DNA of 64,000 nucleotides from Aquisphaera giovannonii (GTDB lineage: Bacteria; Planctomycetota; Planctomycetia; Isosphaerales; Isosphaeraceae): assembly GCF_008087625.1 (NCBI RefSeq), contig NZ_CP042997.1:8370001-8434000 (forward strand). Direction: 5' to 3'. Of this stretch, positions 47,729 through 57,458 are shown one piece after another; the first letter of the stretch is position 1, and every line of letters begins with the position of its first letter. The position numbers and the translations under genes are program-made. The notes beneath the pieces were generated by a model, which made no database searches, was not told the origin of the DNA, and saw nothing but the letters and a program-made list of their open reading frames with translations.

Positions 47729-48130
47729 ATGAGAGAGGGTTTCTGGGTCCAGGTCGGCGCGGCCTGGGGCTTCCTCGCGGTGGCCATGGGGGCGTTCGGG
47801 GCCCATGGGTTGAAGGGCCGCCTGGAGGAGACGGGGCAGCTCGCGAATTTCCAGACGGGCGCGCAGTACCACATGTATTCCGCGCTGGCGATCGTGGCCG
47901 TCGGGCTCCTCGCCCTGTCCGGGAGGTCGGGCGCGGCGGCCTCGGCGTCGGGCTGGGCGTTCCTGCTCGGCTCGGCGATCTTCTCGGGGAGCCTCTACCT
48001 CCTCGGCGTGACCGGCCTGAGGTGGCTGGGCGCCATCACGCCCATCGGCGGCGTGCTCCTCCTGGCCGGCTGGGTCGCGCTGGCGGTGGCCGCGGGATCG
48101 CCGCAGGCCAAGGCCCTCTTACCGGAATAA
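47729..48130 (+). CDS. DUF423 membrane protein
   Basis: 133 residues from ATG 47729 with GGAGG upstream. Contains the DUF423 signature AVAMGAFGAHGLKGRL and YHMYSALAIVAVGLL, with four hydrophobic segments. Small inner-membrane protein of unknown function, widespread. Sits between folC and the ACT gene in an apparent operon. Confidence 0.93.
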   Translation: MREGFWVQVGAAWGFLAVAMGAFGAHGLKGRLEETGQLANFQTGAQYHMYSALAIVAVGLLALSGRSGAAASASGWAFLLGSAIFSGSLYLLGVTGLRWLGAITPIGGVLLLAGWVALAVAAGSPQAKALLPE

Positions 48131-48140
48131 TCCCCCGACC

Positions 48141-48788
48141 ATGCCCAAGTACATCATCAGCGTCACGGCGGCCGACCGGGTCGGGATCGTCTACTCGGTC
48201 ACCGGCGCCCTGCTCGACCTCGGGGGCAACATCCTCGAGCTCAGCCAGACCGTCATGCGCGGGTACTTCACGATCATCCTCGAGGTCGAATTCCCGGCGG
48301 CGAAGTCCACCAAGCTGCTCGTCGATGCGATCCTGGAGCACGGGAGGCGATTCGACCCGCAGGTCCTCGTGACCGAGGTCCGGGACGGGAAGCCGCGGGC
48401 CTCCGGGGCGGACGGGGAGCGGTTCATCCTGACCGTGCTCGGCGGGGACGCCCAGGGGATCATCCACGGCATCGCGGGCTGCATGGCCGCCCACGGCGTG
48501 AACATCACGGACCTGCACGCGAGGACCGACGGCAGCCGGTTCTCGATGGTGATGGAGGCCCTGATCCCGCCCGACCTCACGCCCGGCACGATCCGCGCGG
48601 AGCTAGAGCGCTACGGCCGCGAGCAGGGGATCGAGAGCTTCGTCCAGCACGAGAACATCTTCCTGGCGACCACCGAGCCGGGGCCCGTCCGCGTCGGCCT
48701 GGCCTCGCGCGCCCAGCCCCTCTCGCAGGCCGAGATCCCGGGCATGGACCCCGCACACGACGGAGGAGGCGGCCTTGCATCGAACTGA
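48141..48788 (+). CDS. Double ACT-domain protein (GcvR-like)
   Basis: 215 residues. Two ACT domains: residues 3-80 (YIISVTAADRVGIVYSVTGALLD) and about 94-170 (FILTVLGGDAQGIIHGIAGCMAA). ACT domains bind amino acids and regulate enzymes or transcription; the layout resembles the glycine cleavage repressor GcvR. The final 14 bases overlap the DUF711 gene. The pairing of a single or double ACT protein with DUF711 is known in other bacteria, supporting a joint but undefined role. Confidence 0.88.
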   Translation: MPKYIISVTAADRVGIVYSVTGALLDLGGNILELSQTVMRGYFTIILEVEFPAAKSTKLLVDAILEHGRRFDPQVLVTEVRDGKPRASGADGERFILTVLGGDAQGIIHGIAGCMAAHGVNITDLHARTDGSRFSMVMEALIPPDLTPGTIRAELERYGREQGIESFVQHENIFLATTEPGPVRVGLASRAQPLSQAEIPGMDPAHDGGGGLASN

Positions 48789-50151
48789 AGACGTCCTGGC
48801 CACGCTCAGCATGATCCGCCAGTACAAGCTGGACGTCCGCACGGTCACGATGGGCATCGACCTGTCGCCCTGCGCCGCGCCCGAGGTCTCCACGCTCTGC
48901 GCGCGGATCCGCGAACGCCTCATGCACTTCGCCGGCCGGCTGCGGGCCGTCTGCCGGGAGGTCGAGGGCCGGTACGGGATCCCGATCGTCAACCGGAGGA
49001 TCGCCGTCAGCCCGATCGGCGGGATCGCCGCGGGGCACCGGCCGGAGGACTACCTGACGATCGCCCGAACGCTGGACGCGGTCGCCGCGGAGGTGGGGGT
49101 TGACCTCGTCGGCGGCTTCTCCGCGCTCGTCCAGAAGGGCTGGACCGAATCCGAGCGGCGGCTGATCGAGTCCCTGCCGGAGGTCCTCTCCTCGACCGAC
49201 CGCGTCTGCGCGTCGGTGAACGTCGGGACGACCGCCGCGGGCATCAACATGGACGCGATCCTGGCCCTCGGCCACGTCCTCAAGGAGACGGCCGAGCGCA
49301 CGAGGGGCCACGACGGCTTCGGCTGCGCCAAGCTCGTGATCTTCGCCAATGCGCCGTCGGACAACCCGTTCATGGCGGGCGCCTTCCACGGGCCGGGCGA
49401 GCCGGACTGCGTGATCAACATCGGCGTGAGCGGGCCGGGCGTGGTCAAGGCGGCCGTCGAGGACCTCGTCGCCGTGGCGGCCTCGCGGCCGACGCTCGGC
49501 GAGATCGCCGAGGAGATCAAGAGCACGGCCTTCCGCGTCACCCGCGTCGGCGAGCTGATCGGCCGCGAGGTCGCCGCGAGGCTCGGCGTCAGCTTCGGCA
49601 TCGTCGACCTCTCCCTCGCGCCGACGCCCCAGGTCGGCGACAGCGTCGGCGAGATCCTCCAGGCCATGGGCGTCGCCCGGATCGGCGCGCCCGGATCGAC
49701 GGCGGCGCTCGCCCTGCTGAACGATGCGGTCAAGAAGGGGGGCTCGTTCGCCTCCTCGAGCGTCGGCGGGCTGTCCGGGGCCTTCGTCGCCGTGAGCGAG
49801 GACGCGGCGCTCGCCCGCGCGGTGGAGGCGGGGGACCTGACCCTCTCCAAGCTCGAGGCCATGACCGCGGTCTGCTCCGTCGGCCTGGACATGGTCGCCG
49901 TGCCCGGCGACACCGACGCGGAGACCCTCGCCGCCCTGATCGCCGACGAGGTGGCCATCGGCGTCATCAACCACAAGACGACGGCCGTCCGCGTCATCCC
50001 CGTCCCCGGAAAGGGGCCCGGCGACCGCGCCGTCTTCGGCGGCCTCTTCGGCGAGACCGCCATCGTCCCCGTCCACGCCGCCGGCGGCTCGACCGCCTTC
50101 GTCCGCCACGGCGGCCGGATCCCCGCGCCGCTGTCGAGCCTCCGGAACTAA
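48775..50151 (+). CDS. DUF711/UPF0210 family protein
   Basis: 458 residues from TTG 48775; GGAGGAGG just upstream and the match of the first residues to the family (LATLSMIRQYKLDVRTVTMGIDL) support this start. Contains VGGFSALVQKGWT, SVNVGTTAAGINMDAI and INIGVSGPGVV, the conserved blocks of a glycyl-radical-related-looking TIM-barrel-like family of unknown activity. Translationally coupled to the ACT protein. Confidence 0.93.
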   Translation: MHRTEDVLATLSMIRQYKLDVRTVTMGIDLSPCAAPEVSTLCARIRERLMHFAGRLRAVCREVEGRYGIPIVNRRIAVSPIGGIAAGHRPEDYLTIARTLDAVAAEVGVDLVGGFSALVQKGWTESERRLIESLPEVLSSTDRVCASVNVGTTAAGINMDAILALGHVLKETAERTRGHDGFGCAKLVIFANAPSDNPFMAGAFHGPGEPDCVINIGVSGPGVVKAAVEDLVAVAASRPTLGEIAEEIKSTAFRVTRVGELIGREVAARLGVSFGIVDLSLAPTPQVGDSVGEILQAMGVARIGAPGSTAALALLNDAVKKGGSFASSSVGGLSGAFVAVSEDAALARAVEAGDLTLSKLEAMTAVCSVGLDMVAVPGDTDAETLAALIADEVAIGVINHKTTAVRVIPVPGKGPGDRAVFGGLFGETAIVPVHAAGGSTAFVRHGGRIPAPLSSLRN

Positions 50152-50213
50152 CAATCGGGCCTTGCGGGCAGCCCGCAGCTCCGGCTTTTCCTTGAAATTT
50201 CCTCAGAAGAGTG

Positions 50214-50242
50214 TTGGGAAAAAGCAACACACCCGCTAGACT
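50214..50242 (+). promoter_or_regulatory. Candidate promoter for the gene at 50310
   Basis: TTGGGA (50214-50219), 17-bp spacer, TAGACT (50237-50242); each matches 4 of 6 positions. It lies 67 bases before the ATG in the most AT-rich part of the gap. Confidence 0.45.
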
Positions 50243-50309
50243 TCACATCAGTCGCAGCACCCGACGCGTTCGCATGGAAGGCCTGAGAACATCATTGGAG
50301 GATGCGGTC

Positions 50310-51299
50310 ATGATGACGCCGTCACGGGTCGTCCGCTCGCTCGGATTCGTGGGCCTCGTGGCGTGGTTCGGGATGGTGGGCTGGGTGGCGAAGTCCACCC
50401 TGGCCCAGAACGGCGGCACCAAGTCCGATGACCCGCCCGGGACGGCCGCCGATCCCAAGGCCGCTCCCGCCACCCCACCCGCATCCATCCCCGTCGCGCC
50501 GGCCGAGGACCTCGACGACGCGAAGGGCCCGCCGCCGCTGACGATCCTGACCTCGGCGCCGGCCGACGAGAAGCCGGCCGACGCGCCGAAGCCGGCCCCC
50601 GCCCCGCCGCGTCCCGTTGCCCCGCCGACCGCGGAACGGCGCGAGGCGACGGCCCCCGCCTCGGGCCCGAGCGTCCCCGCGACGGACCCGGCCGTGAAGG
50701 CCGTCGGCAAGCCGGCCCTCGAGCCGACGCCCGCGGCGGCCCCCCAGCCGATCGGCAAGGCCGCGGCCCCGACGACGGGCCCGTTCCCCGTGGCGACGGC
50801 CGGGGCCCGGGTCGGCTCCGACGATCCGGAGGCCTCCGCCCGCAGCTTCGTGGAGCGGGGCGCGAGGGAGGCCGAGGAGCACCTGAGGGCCCTCACCGCG
50901 GAGGCCGAAGACCTCCGCGGCCGGCTGGAGAGGCTCGAGTCCGGCATCAAGCAGTGGGAGGGCGTCCTCCGGGCGCTGAAGGGCTCGCGGCATGCCCGCG
51001 AGATTCCCGGCCAGGCCATCGCCCCTCGGGCCGGCGACGACGAGCCGGCGCAACTCGAGCCGATCCCGGCGAGGACGGCAGCGGCGCCCCGGGCCCCGCA
51101 GCGGAATCGGTGGGTCAGCTCCACGCCCGCCACGCCGGCCGACGCCGCGCCCCCGACCGCCTCGGCCAGCAACGAGGCCGATCCAAGCCCCTATCTCCCG
51201 CCCGCGGCGCCGCCGGTATCCGCCGAGGTCCCGGCGTCCTTGCCCTCGCCGCCGGCCACGCCGGCCGCTCCGCCGGCCCCGTCGACGCCCCCTCGCTGA
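50310..51299 (+). CDS. Ala/Pro-rich exported protein with coiled coil
   Basis: 329 residues from ATG 50310 with GGAGG 7 bases upstream. A signal or anchor (VVRSLGFVGLVAWFGMVGWVA) is followed by a long Ala/Pro/Thr-rich stretch. A helical, charged segment near residues 170-225 (EAEEHLRALTAEAEDLRGRL) is probably a coiled coil. The C-terminus is Pro-rich again. No domain recognised; possibly envelope-associated. Confidence 0.7.
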   Translation: MMTPSRVVRSLGFVGLVAWFGMVGWVAKSTLAQNGGTKSDDPPGTAADPKAAPATPPASIPVAPAEDLDDAKGPPPLTILTSAPADEKPADAPKPAPAPPRPVAPPTAERREATAPASGPSVPATDPAVKAVGKPALEPTPAAAPQPIGKAAAPTTGPFPVATAGARVGSDDPEASARSFVERGAREAEEHLRALTAEAEDLRGRLERLESGIKQWEGVLRALKGSRHAREIPGQAIAPRAGDDEPAQLEPIPARTAAAPRAPQRNRWVSSTPATPADAAPPTASASNEADPSPYLPPAAPPVSAEVPASLPSPPATPAAPPAPSTPPR

Positions 51300-51604
51300 C
51301 GATCCACCAGGGCGGCGACGGCGCGACAGGCCGGCTGGCCACGTCGGGTCGTCGCGTCGAGGCTCCTGGCAGGGCTTCGACGCCGATCGTCGCATCGCAG
51401 GGCGACTCGATCGCCCCGATGAGCCGCCGGAACCTGCGGATCCAGCGCCTGGGGGATGTCCGGCCAGGAACTCTTGCGATATCGTGAGCTCGTCCCTCTA
51501 GCTCCGGACCGGACGTCGTCGCGAGGGCCGGGCATGGCCCCGGGATGAGGCATGGAGCCCGCGAGGGCGAGACCCGATCCGCAGTCCGCTCGCATCCATC
51601 GACA
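51300..51604. other. 305-bp gap, nothing recognised
   Basis: GC-rich, with an in-frame extension of the response regulator up to 51545 that lacks family support. No convincing promoter was read. Confidence 0.4.
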
Positions 51605-52279
51605 ATGAAGCTGCTGCTCGTAGAGGATGACCGCAAGACCGGCGCCTATCTCTGCAAGGGCCTCGTCGAGGCGGGCTTCACGGTCGATCTCGCGTCTCGC
51701 GGCGACGATGGCCTGCACCTGGCATCCGGCGGCGATTACGACCTGGTCGTGCTCGACGTGATGCTGCCCGGCCGCGACGGCTGGTCCATCGTCGCCGAGC
51801 TGAGGAAGGCGGGACGGGACACGCCGATCCTCTTCCTGACCGCGATGGACGCCGTCTCCGACCGCGTGCGGGGCCTGGATCTGGGCGCGGACGACTACCT
51901 CGTCAAGCCATTCGCCTTCTCCGAGTTCCTCGCCCGCGTGCGGTCGGTCATCCGTCGGGGATCCGCACGCCAGAGTCAGGTCTACCGGATCGCCGACCTG
52001 GAGGTGGACACGGTCCGCCTCGCCGCGAGCCGATCGGGCCGCAAGCTCGAACTCACGCCCAAGGAATTCGGCCTGCTCGCGCTGCTGTCCCGGCGGGCCG
52101 GCGACGTCCTCTCGCGGACGCTCATCGCCGAGCAGGTCTGGGACATGAACTTCGACAGCGACTCGAATGTGGTGGACGTCCACATCCGGCGGCTCCGCGC
52201 GAAGGTGGATGACCCGTTCCCGACGAAGCTGATCCATACGGTCCGAGGGGCCGGCTATGTCCTCGAAGTCCGCGGCTAG
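51605..52279 (+). CDS. OmpR-family response regulator (CusR/CopR-like)
   Basis: 224 residues from ATG 51605. Receiver: E8-D9-D10, phospho-acceptor in [41 protein letters not shown]-terminal winged helix with [22 protein letters not shown] and [13 protein letters not shown]. The sequence closely resembles metal-responsive regulators of the CusR group. Its last 23 bases overlap the kinase gene. No metal efflux genes are near, so the signal is uncertain. Confidence 0.94.
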   Translation: MKLLLVEDDRKTGAYLCKGLVEAGFTVDLASRGDDGLHLASGGDYDLVVLDVMLPGRDGWSIVAELRKAGRDTPILFLTAMDAVSDRVRGLDLGADDYLVKPFAFSEFLARVRSVIRRGSARQSQVYRIADLEVDTVRLAASRSGRKLELTPKEFGLLALLSRRAGDVLSRTLIAEQVWDMNFDSDSNVVDVHIRRLRAKVDDPFPTKLIHTVRGAGYVLEVRG

Positions 52280-53627
52280 GTCCTGGTCGATGGGCAGGCG
52301 GATGGCCGCCTGGTACGCCGGGTCTTCGGCCGTGCTCCTCATCGTCGCGACGACGAGCCTCTACTGGATGATCGCCGCGAGCCTCGACGCCGAGGGGGAT
52401 CGGTGGCTCGGCGAGTCGATCGAATACCTGAGGAATTACCAACTTCGCACCGGCCGGTACCCCGCCCCGGAGGATTCGCCGGCCGATGAGGCCCGCATCC
52501 GTGATGAGGAGGGGAGAGTCATCTTCGAGACGCCCGCGTCGAGCGATCGCCTGCCGGCGGCGATCGTGCCGGGGGCGGCCGGCGTCGATCATCGGACCGC
52601 CGCGGGGAGGTGGTATCGCGCCCTCTCCCGGCGTGCCGACGGCCGGACCTATGAAGTCTGCTTCGACCGGACGACCGAGCTGGCCCTGCTGGGGCGATAC
52701 CGACACTACATGGCCTTCGTGCTCATCCCCGCCCTGGCCGCGACGGCCGTCGCCGGCGTCGTGATCGCCCGTCGCGGACTCAGGCCGGTCGGCAACATGG
52801 CGGAAACGGTGCGGCGTATCGGCCCCGAGCGGCTCGGCGAGCGGATCGCCATCGGAGGGCTGCCCACCGAGCTCGATGACCTGGCCCGGACCTTCAACGT
52901 CATGCTCGACCGCCTTCAGGAGTCGTTCGGCCGCCTGGAGCGATTCTCCGGCGACATCGCCCACGAGCTCCGGACGCCCGTCCACGCCATCCGGAACGTC
53001 GCCGAGGTCACCCTGGCGACGTCCCGCACGCGGGACGAGGACCGCGAGGCGCTTGCGGCCTGCCTGGACTCGGCCGAGACGCTCTCCCGCCTCGTCGAAC
53101 GGCTCCTGTTCCTCGCCCGCGCGGACGATCCGCGCATGGCCCTCGACCTGGAGACGCTCGACGTGGCCGGCGAGCTGACGGCCATCCGCGACTTCTACGG
53201 ACCGGCGGCGGAGGAAGCGGGGGTCGACCTGTCGGTCGCCGCCCCGCCACGCCTCACGGCCCGGCTCGACCGGACCCTTTTCCAGAGGGCGCTGGGCAAC
53301 CTCCTCACCAATGCCCTGACGCATACGCCCGCGGGCGGCCGCGTGACGATCGCGGCGTCCGCGGCGAGCAAGACGCTCGAGGTCTCCGTGTCGGATACGG
53401 GCGACGGCGTCGCCGAGGAGCACCTGGCTCGACTCTTCGATCGGTTCTATCGGCCCGACCGGGCCCGGACCGCCGGCCAGGGGGTTGGGCTCGGCCTCTC
53501 GATCGTGAAGAGCATCGTCGAGCTGCACCGCGGCCGCGCATCGGTGGCGAGCCGGCCGGGCGAAGGGACGGTCGTCACGTTGCATTTCCCGGCCGGCGGA
53601 GATGACGAAACCGTCATCTCGGCGTAA
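52257..53627 (+). CDS. Sensor histidine kinase (CusS-like)
   Basis: 456 residues from ATG 52257 inside the regulator gene. Membrane segments near 16-38 and 158-178 flank a sensor region; a HAMP domain follows ([26 protein letters not shown]). Phospho-acceptor H236 in [15 protein letters not shown] box [21 protein letters not shown] and GVGLGLSIV are all intact. Together with the upstream regulator it forms a complete two-component system. The next gene is the DUF1559 protein, 72 bases downstream. Confidence 0.94.
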   Translation: MSSKSAARSWSMGRRMAAWYAGSSAVLLIVATTSLYWMIAASLDAEGDRWLGESIEYLRNYQLRTGRYPAPEDSPADEARIRDEEGRVIFETPASSDRLPAAIVPGAAGVDHRTAAGRWYRALSRRADGRTYEVCFDRTTELALLGRYRHYMAFVLIPALAATAVAGVVIARRGLRPVGNMAETVRRIGPERLGERIAIGGLPTELDDLARTFNVMLDRLQESFGRLERFSGDIAHELRTPVHAIRNVAEVTLATSRTRDEDREALAACLDSAETLSRLVERLLFLARADDPRMALDLETLDVAGELTAIRDFYGPAAEEAGVDLSVAAPPRLTARLDRTLFQRALGNLLTNALTHTPAGGRVTIAASAASKTLEVSVSDTGDGVAEEHLARLFDRFYRPDRARTAGQGVGLGLSIVKSIVELHRGRASVASRPGEGTVVTLHFPAGGDDETVISA

Positions 53628-53699
53628 CGGTGGCGTTATCTCGGCCCGGGTAACCTCGGCGAGTCTTCCGTCGAGAACAACCCGAACCGGAGCCATCCC

Positions 53700-54782
53700 A
53701 TGCCGCGACGCCACGCCCCTGTCCGGGGATTCACGCTGATCGAGCTGCTGGTCGTCATCTCGATCATCGGAGTCCTGATCGCGCTCCTGCTGCCCGCCGT
53801 GCAGGCCGCCCGCGAGGCCGCCAGGCGGGCGCAGTGCACCAACAACCTCAAGCAGCTCGCCCTGGCCGCCCACAACTACGAGTCGGCCAACGGGTGCTTC
53901 CCCATGGGGAGCCCGGTGAAGGTGGCGACCTATTCCGCGGGCTGGATCAAGGCGGGGGAGTACGACTGGGGCCACAGCCTCTTCGTCGCGATGCTGCCCC
54001 AGATGGAGCAAGGGCCCCTCTTCAACGCGGTGAACTTCTCGGTGAACATCGAGCTGGCCGAGAACATGACGATTCACCGGAGCCAGATCCAGACCCTGCT
54101 GTGCCCGAGCGACAACCTCGGGTGGCAGACCGACGAGCCGACTCAATGGGCGAATTACGCCGGCTTTCGCGTGACCCACGGCAGCTACAGCGGCTGCACG
54201 GGGACCTGGTCGCACTGGAAGGACGACCCGAGGACAGCTCCGTCCCTCGCGACGCTCGTGGCCCAGGACAACGGCATCTTCTACGCGAACAGCCGGACCC
54301 GGCTGGCCGACGTGACCGACGGCACGAGCAACACCATCCTGCTGGGGGAGCGGGCGACCTTCGATCGGTTCCGGTCGTTCTCGAATTGGTGGTTCTCCGG
54401 CTGGAACGGCGCCAGCCTCTTCGACACGCTGACCGCGATGAACCCCCAGCGCCTGGTCGCGATCTCGTCGCTCCCCATGCCGAGGCCGGACGACTGGCCG
54501 GGCGTCGTGGATAATGCCCTCCTGAACTCCGCCTCGAGCCGTCACCCGGGGGGCGCAAACGTCGCGATGGCGGACGGCTCGGTCCGGTTCCTGAAGGAGA
54601 CGATCCAGAGCTGGCCCGTGGACTCGTTCGGCAATCCCACCGGGGTCAAGGACGGCGGCGGGACCATGTATCCGTTCGACGGGACCACGCTCTACACGCT
54701 GCTGCCGGGCACGAGCCTGGGGGTCTATCAGGCCCTCTCGACGCGGAGCGGCGGCGAGGTCATCAGCTCCGACAGCTATTGA
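53700..54782 (+). CDS. DUF1559 protein with type IV pilin-like N-terminus
   Basis: 360 residues. The N-terminus has the prepilin cleavage/methylation motif RGFTLIELLVVISIIGVLIALLLPAVQAAREAARR-type (residues 9-41). The body carries DUF1559 hallmarks: CTNNLKQLALAAHNYE, NTILLGER and HPGGANVAMADGSVRFL near the C-terminus (an H-x-x-G-x-N-x-x-x-x-DGSV motif). This family is hugely expanded in planctomycetes and thought to form pseudopilins or surface fibres. It lies directly behind the CusRS-like pair and may be a target. Confidence 0.95.
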   Translation: MPRRHAPVRGFTLIELLVVISIIGVLIALLLPAVQAAREAARRAQCTNNLKQLALAAHNYESANGCFPMGSPVKVATYSAGWIKAGEYDWGHSLFVAMLPQMEQGPLFNAVNFSVNIELAENMTIHRSQIQTLLCPSDNLGWQTDEPTQWANYAGFRVTHGSYSGCTGTWSHWKDDPRTAPSLATLVAQDNGIFYANSRTRLADVTDGTSNTILLGERATFDRFRSFSNWWFSGWNGASLFDTLTAMNPQRLVAISSLPMPRPDDWPGVVDNALLNSASSRHPGGANVAMADGSVRFLKETIQSWPVDSFGNPTGVKDGGGTMYPFDGTTLYTLLPGTSLGVYQALSTRSGGEVISSDSY

Positions 54783-54964
54783 CCGCGGGGAGTGGGGAGC
54801 AGGCCGGGCACCGCCCCTCGACGATGTCCCGGCCCGTTCCATACCGTCGCGGGCAGACCGCCCGTGCTGCCGATCGCTCGCTCTCCCGCGTCGCCGGCCG
54901 GGCGACACGGAGGGCGCCGGGCGCCAGCTCGACGGGCCGAGGGCGTGGGCCCCCGGCCCGGCGC

Positions 54965-55774
54965 TCAGGCCGCGAGAACCTGGGAGAGCAGCGTGCGGGT
55001 GGCCTCGTGACGGGGGTCGTCGAAGATCCGCCCCGGCGGGCCCGACTCCACGACGCGGCCGTCGCCGAAGACGTGGACGGTGGTGGAGACCCGGCGGGCG
55101 AAGTGCATCGCGTGCGTGACGACGACCATGGTCAGGCCGTCGCCGGCCAGGTCGCTCATGACGGCCAGGACCTCGCCCGTCATCTTGGGGTCCAGCGCGC
55201 TGGTCGGCTCGTCGAAGAGCATCACCGGGGGCTCCATCGCCAGCGCCCGGGCGATGGCCACCCGCTGCTGCTGGCCGCCGGAGAGGTGCCGCGGGAGGGC
55301 GTCCAGGCGGTCGCCCATCCCGACGCGCTCGAGGAGGCGGCGGGCACGCTCCACGGCCGGCTCGCGCGCCAGGCCGAGGACGCACCGGGGCGCCTCGATC
55401 ACGTTCTCCAGCACGGTCATGTGCGCGAACAGGTTGAACGACTGGAAGACCATGCCCGCCCGGCGGCAGACCTGGCGGAGCGTCCTGTTCCGGACGGCCG
55501 CCGGATCCCCGGCCTCGACCCGCAGGCCGTCCACGACGACCGCACCGGCCTGGAAGGCCTCCAGGCCGTTGAGGCAGCGGAGGAACGTGCTCTTGCCGCT
55601 CCCGGAAGGCCCGATGATCGTCGCGACCTCGCCCCTGGCGACGGTGAGGTCGAGCCCCTTGAGGACCTCCAGGGCCCCGTGACGCTTCACCAGGCCGGAG
55701 ACCTCGATGATCGTCCGCCCCGGGCCGATGCCGGCCGCCGGCGCCGGGTCCGCGCTCGCGCCCGTCCTCGTCAC
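54965..55774 (-). CDS. Polar amino-acid ABC transporter ATP-binding protein
   Basis: 269 residues from GTG 55774 with GGGAGGTG upstream; GTGA overlap with the permease stop. Walker A GPSGSGKST, Q-loop FQSFNLF, signature LSGGQQQRVAIARA and Walker B MLFDEPTSALD are intact. Closest to the GlnQ/ArtP group. It energises the fused binding protein-permease encoded just upstream. Confidence 0.95.
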   Translation of the reverse strand: MTRTGASADPAPAAGIGPGRTIIEVSGLVKRHGALEVLKGLDLTVARGEVATIIGPSGSGKSTFLRCLNGLEAFQAGAVVVDGLRVEAGDPAAVRNRTLRQVCRRAGMVFQSFNLFAHMTVLENVIEAPRCVLGLAREPAVERARRLLERVGMGDRLDALPRHLSGGQQQRVAIARALAMEPPVMLFDEPTSALDPKMTGEVLAVMSDLAGDGLTMVVVTHAMHFARRVSTTVHVFGDGRVVESGPPGRIFDDPRHEATRTLLSQVLAA

Positions 55775-57381
55775 GCCTCACCTCCCTTCAGATCGCCGGC
55801 GAGCCGCCGCTCGGACCAGCGGGAGAACCACGAGAGGGGGACGCTCATCAGCATGTAGAGCGTCGCCGCGGCCAGCGCGAACTCGAGGGCGCCGCCGGTG
55901 CTGTTGGCGAGGATCGAGTACTGCTTGGTCAGCTCGACGAGCGTGACCACGGAGCAGACCGACGTGTCCTTGAACAGGGCGATGAAGTCGTTCGTGACCG
56001 GGGGGATGACGATCCGGACGGCCTGCGGGACGATGACCCGTCGCAACGCCATCCCCCGGCTCATGCCGAGCGCCAGGGCCGCCTCCATCTGGCCGGCCGG
56101 GATCGCCTGGAGCCCCGCGCGATAGATCTCCGCCTCGTAGGCCGAGTAGTTGATCGCCAGGCCGCCGATCCCGGCGACCCAGCGGGGGAGCTTGAGCACG
56201 AAGAAGAGCACGTAGAGCTGGAGCATGAGCGGCGTGCCGCGGATCAGCTCGACGTACCCGGTGAGGAAAGGCTGCAAGGCGCGCGGGCCGTGGAGCCTCG
56301 CGAGCGCCACGACCAGGCCGATCGCCATCGCCAGGGGCATCGAGCAGGTGGCGAGGATGACCGTGACCTTCGCCGCGTCGAGCAGCAGCCCGGAATACTG
56401 GTTGATGAGCCGCCAGCCCCTCGCGACCCCGTCGCCGGAGGCGACCTCGATCGGGCCGGAGAACGCGTCTAGCTCCGCCTGGGCCTCGGTCCAGATCCCG
56501 TACTTCTCGTACAGCCGCCTCAGTTCGCCGGAGGCCGTCAACCCGGCGAGGCCCCGGTCGAGCGCATCGCGGAGCGACGCGTCCTCGGCGCGGGTGTAGA
56601 TGACGTAGTAGCCGCGGGAGACCGGGGGCCCGGCGGAGGCCAGGCCCGGATAGCGGTCGCGATAGAACCGCGCCGCCGGCACGTCCTGGAGCGTCGCGTC
56701 GGACTGGCCGTTCTGGACCGCCAGCATCGCGTCGGTGGACCCGTCGAAGGGGATGACGTCCACCGCCGAGCCTCCGTCCTCGGCCGCGAACCGCTCCGCC
56801 GCGGAGCCGACGAGGACGCCCACCGTCCAGCGCCTCCCGTCGGGGCGGGGCCGCTTCAGGTCCTCCCAGGACGCGACGGGGGAGCCCTTGGGCGCGAGCA
56901 GCTGGAGCTGATACACGTAGTAGGGACGCGTGGCGGCGTACTCGCGGGCGCGGGCCTCGGTCCACTCGTAGCCGTTGACGACGGCGTCGATCCGTCCCGC
57001 GGAGAGGACCTGGAGCAGCTTGTCCCACTGGCCCTGGCTGAATTCGGCCGCGACGCCCAGCTCCTTGCCGAGCATCGCCATCAGCTCGACCTCGAACCCG
57101 GTGACCTCGCGCGGGCTGCGGGGATCGGGGTAGGCGTAGGGGCCGCCGCCCTCCATGTCGCTGCCGTAGCGCAGCGTGGCGGAGGCCTTGACCCGGCCCA
57201 GGCCGTCAGCCTTCGCCGGCGGGGCGATCGTCAGAGGACCGAGGGAAAGCGACAGGAGCGAGAGCAGCGCGACGGCGAGGTTCGACGGCGACGGGCGGCG
57301 CGGGGCAAGGTCCGGCCGCGCGGGGGGAGATGAGGCGACGGGGGATGCATCGGATTCCGATGCGTCGGGATCCTCTTCCAT
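55771..57381 (-). CDS. Fused substrate-binding protein and permease of an amino-acid ABC importer
   Basis: 536 residues from ATG 57381 (GGGAGG 7 bases upstream). Residues 30-60 are a hydrophobic signal or anchor. Residues about 62-300 are a family 3 periplasmic binding domain (GFEVELMAMLGKELGV, then LLQVLSAGRIDAVVNG). Residues 325-530 are a HisM/GlnP-type permease with five membrane segments and the family motif block ending in IALFKDTSV. Binding protein and channel in one chain removes the need for a free periplasmic protein. Substrate likely a polar amino acid, e.g. glutamine or arginine, by family only. Confidence 0.93.
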   Translation of the reverse strand: MEEDPDASESDASPVASSPPARPDLAPRRPSPSNLAVALLSLLSLSLGPLTIAPPAKADGLGRVKASATLRYGSDMEGGGPYAYPDPRSPREVTGFEVELMAMLGKELGVAAEFSQGQWDKLLQVLSAGRIDAVVNGYEWTEARAREYAATRPYYVYQLQLLAPKGSPVASWEDLKRPRPDGRRWTVGVLVGSAAERFAAEDGGSAVDVIPFDGSTDAMLAVQNGQSDATLQDVPAARFYRDRYPGLASAGPPVSRGYYVIYTRAEDASLRDALDRGLAGLTASGELRRLYEKYGIWTEAQAELDAFSGPIEVASGDGVARGWRLINQYSGLLLDAAKVTVILATCSMPLAMAIGLVVALARLHGPRALQPFLTGYVELIRGTPLMLQLYVLFFVLKLPRWVAGIGGLAINYSAYEAEIYRAGLQAIPAGQMEAALALGMSRGMALRRVIVPQAVRIVIPPVTNDFIALFKDTSVCSVVTLVELTKQYSILANSTGGALEFALAAATLYMLMSVPLSWFSRWSERRLAGDLKGGEA

Positions 57382-57458
57382 CAAGCGACCTCCCTCGCGT
57401 CAGGGGGCATCGAAGGGGGAATGTGATCCGATAATGATTCGATCTCCGCAGCCCCGTT

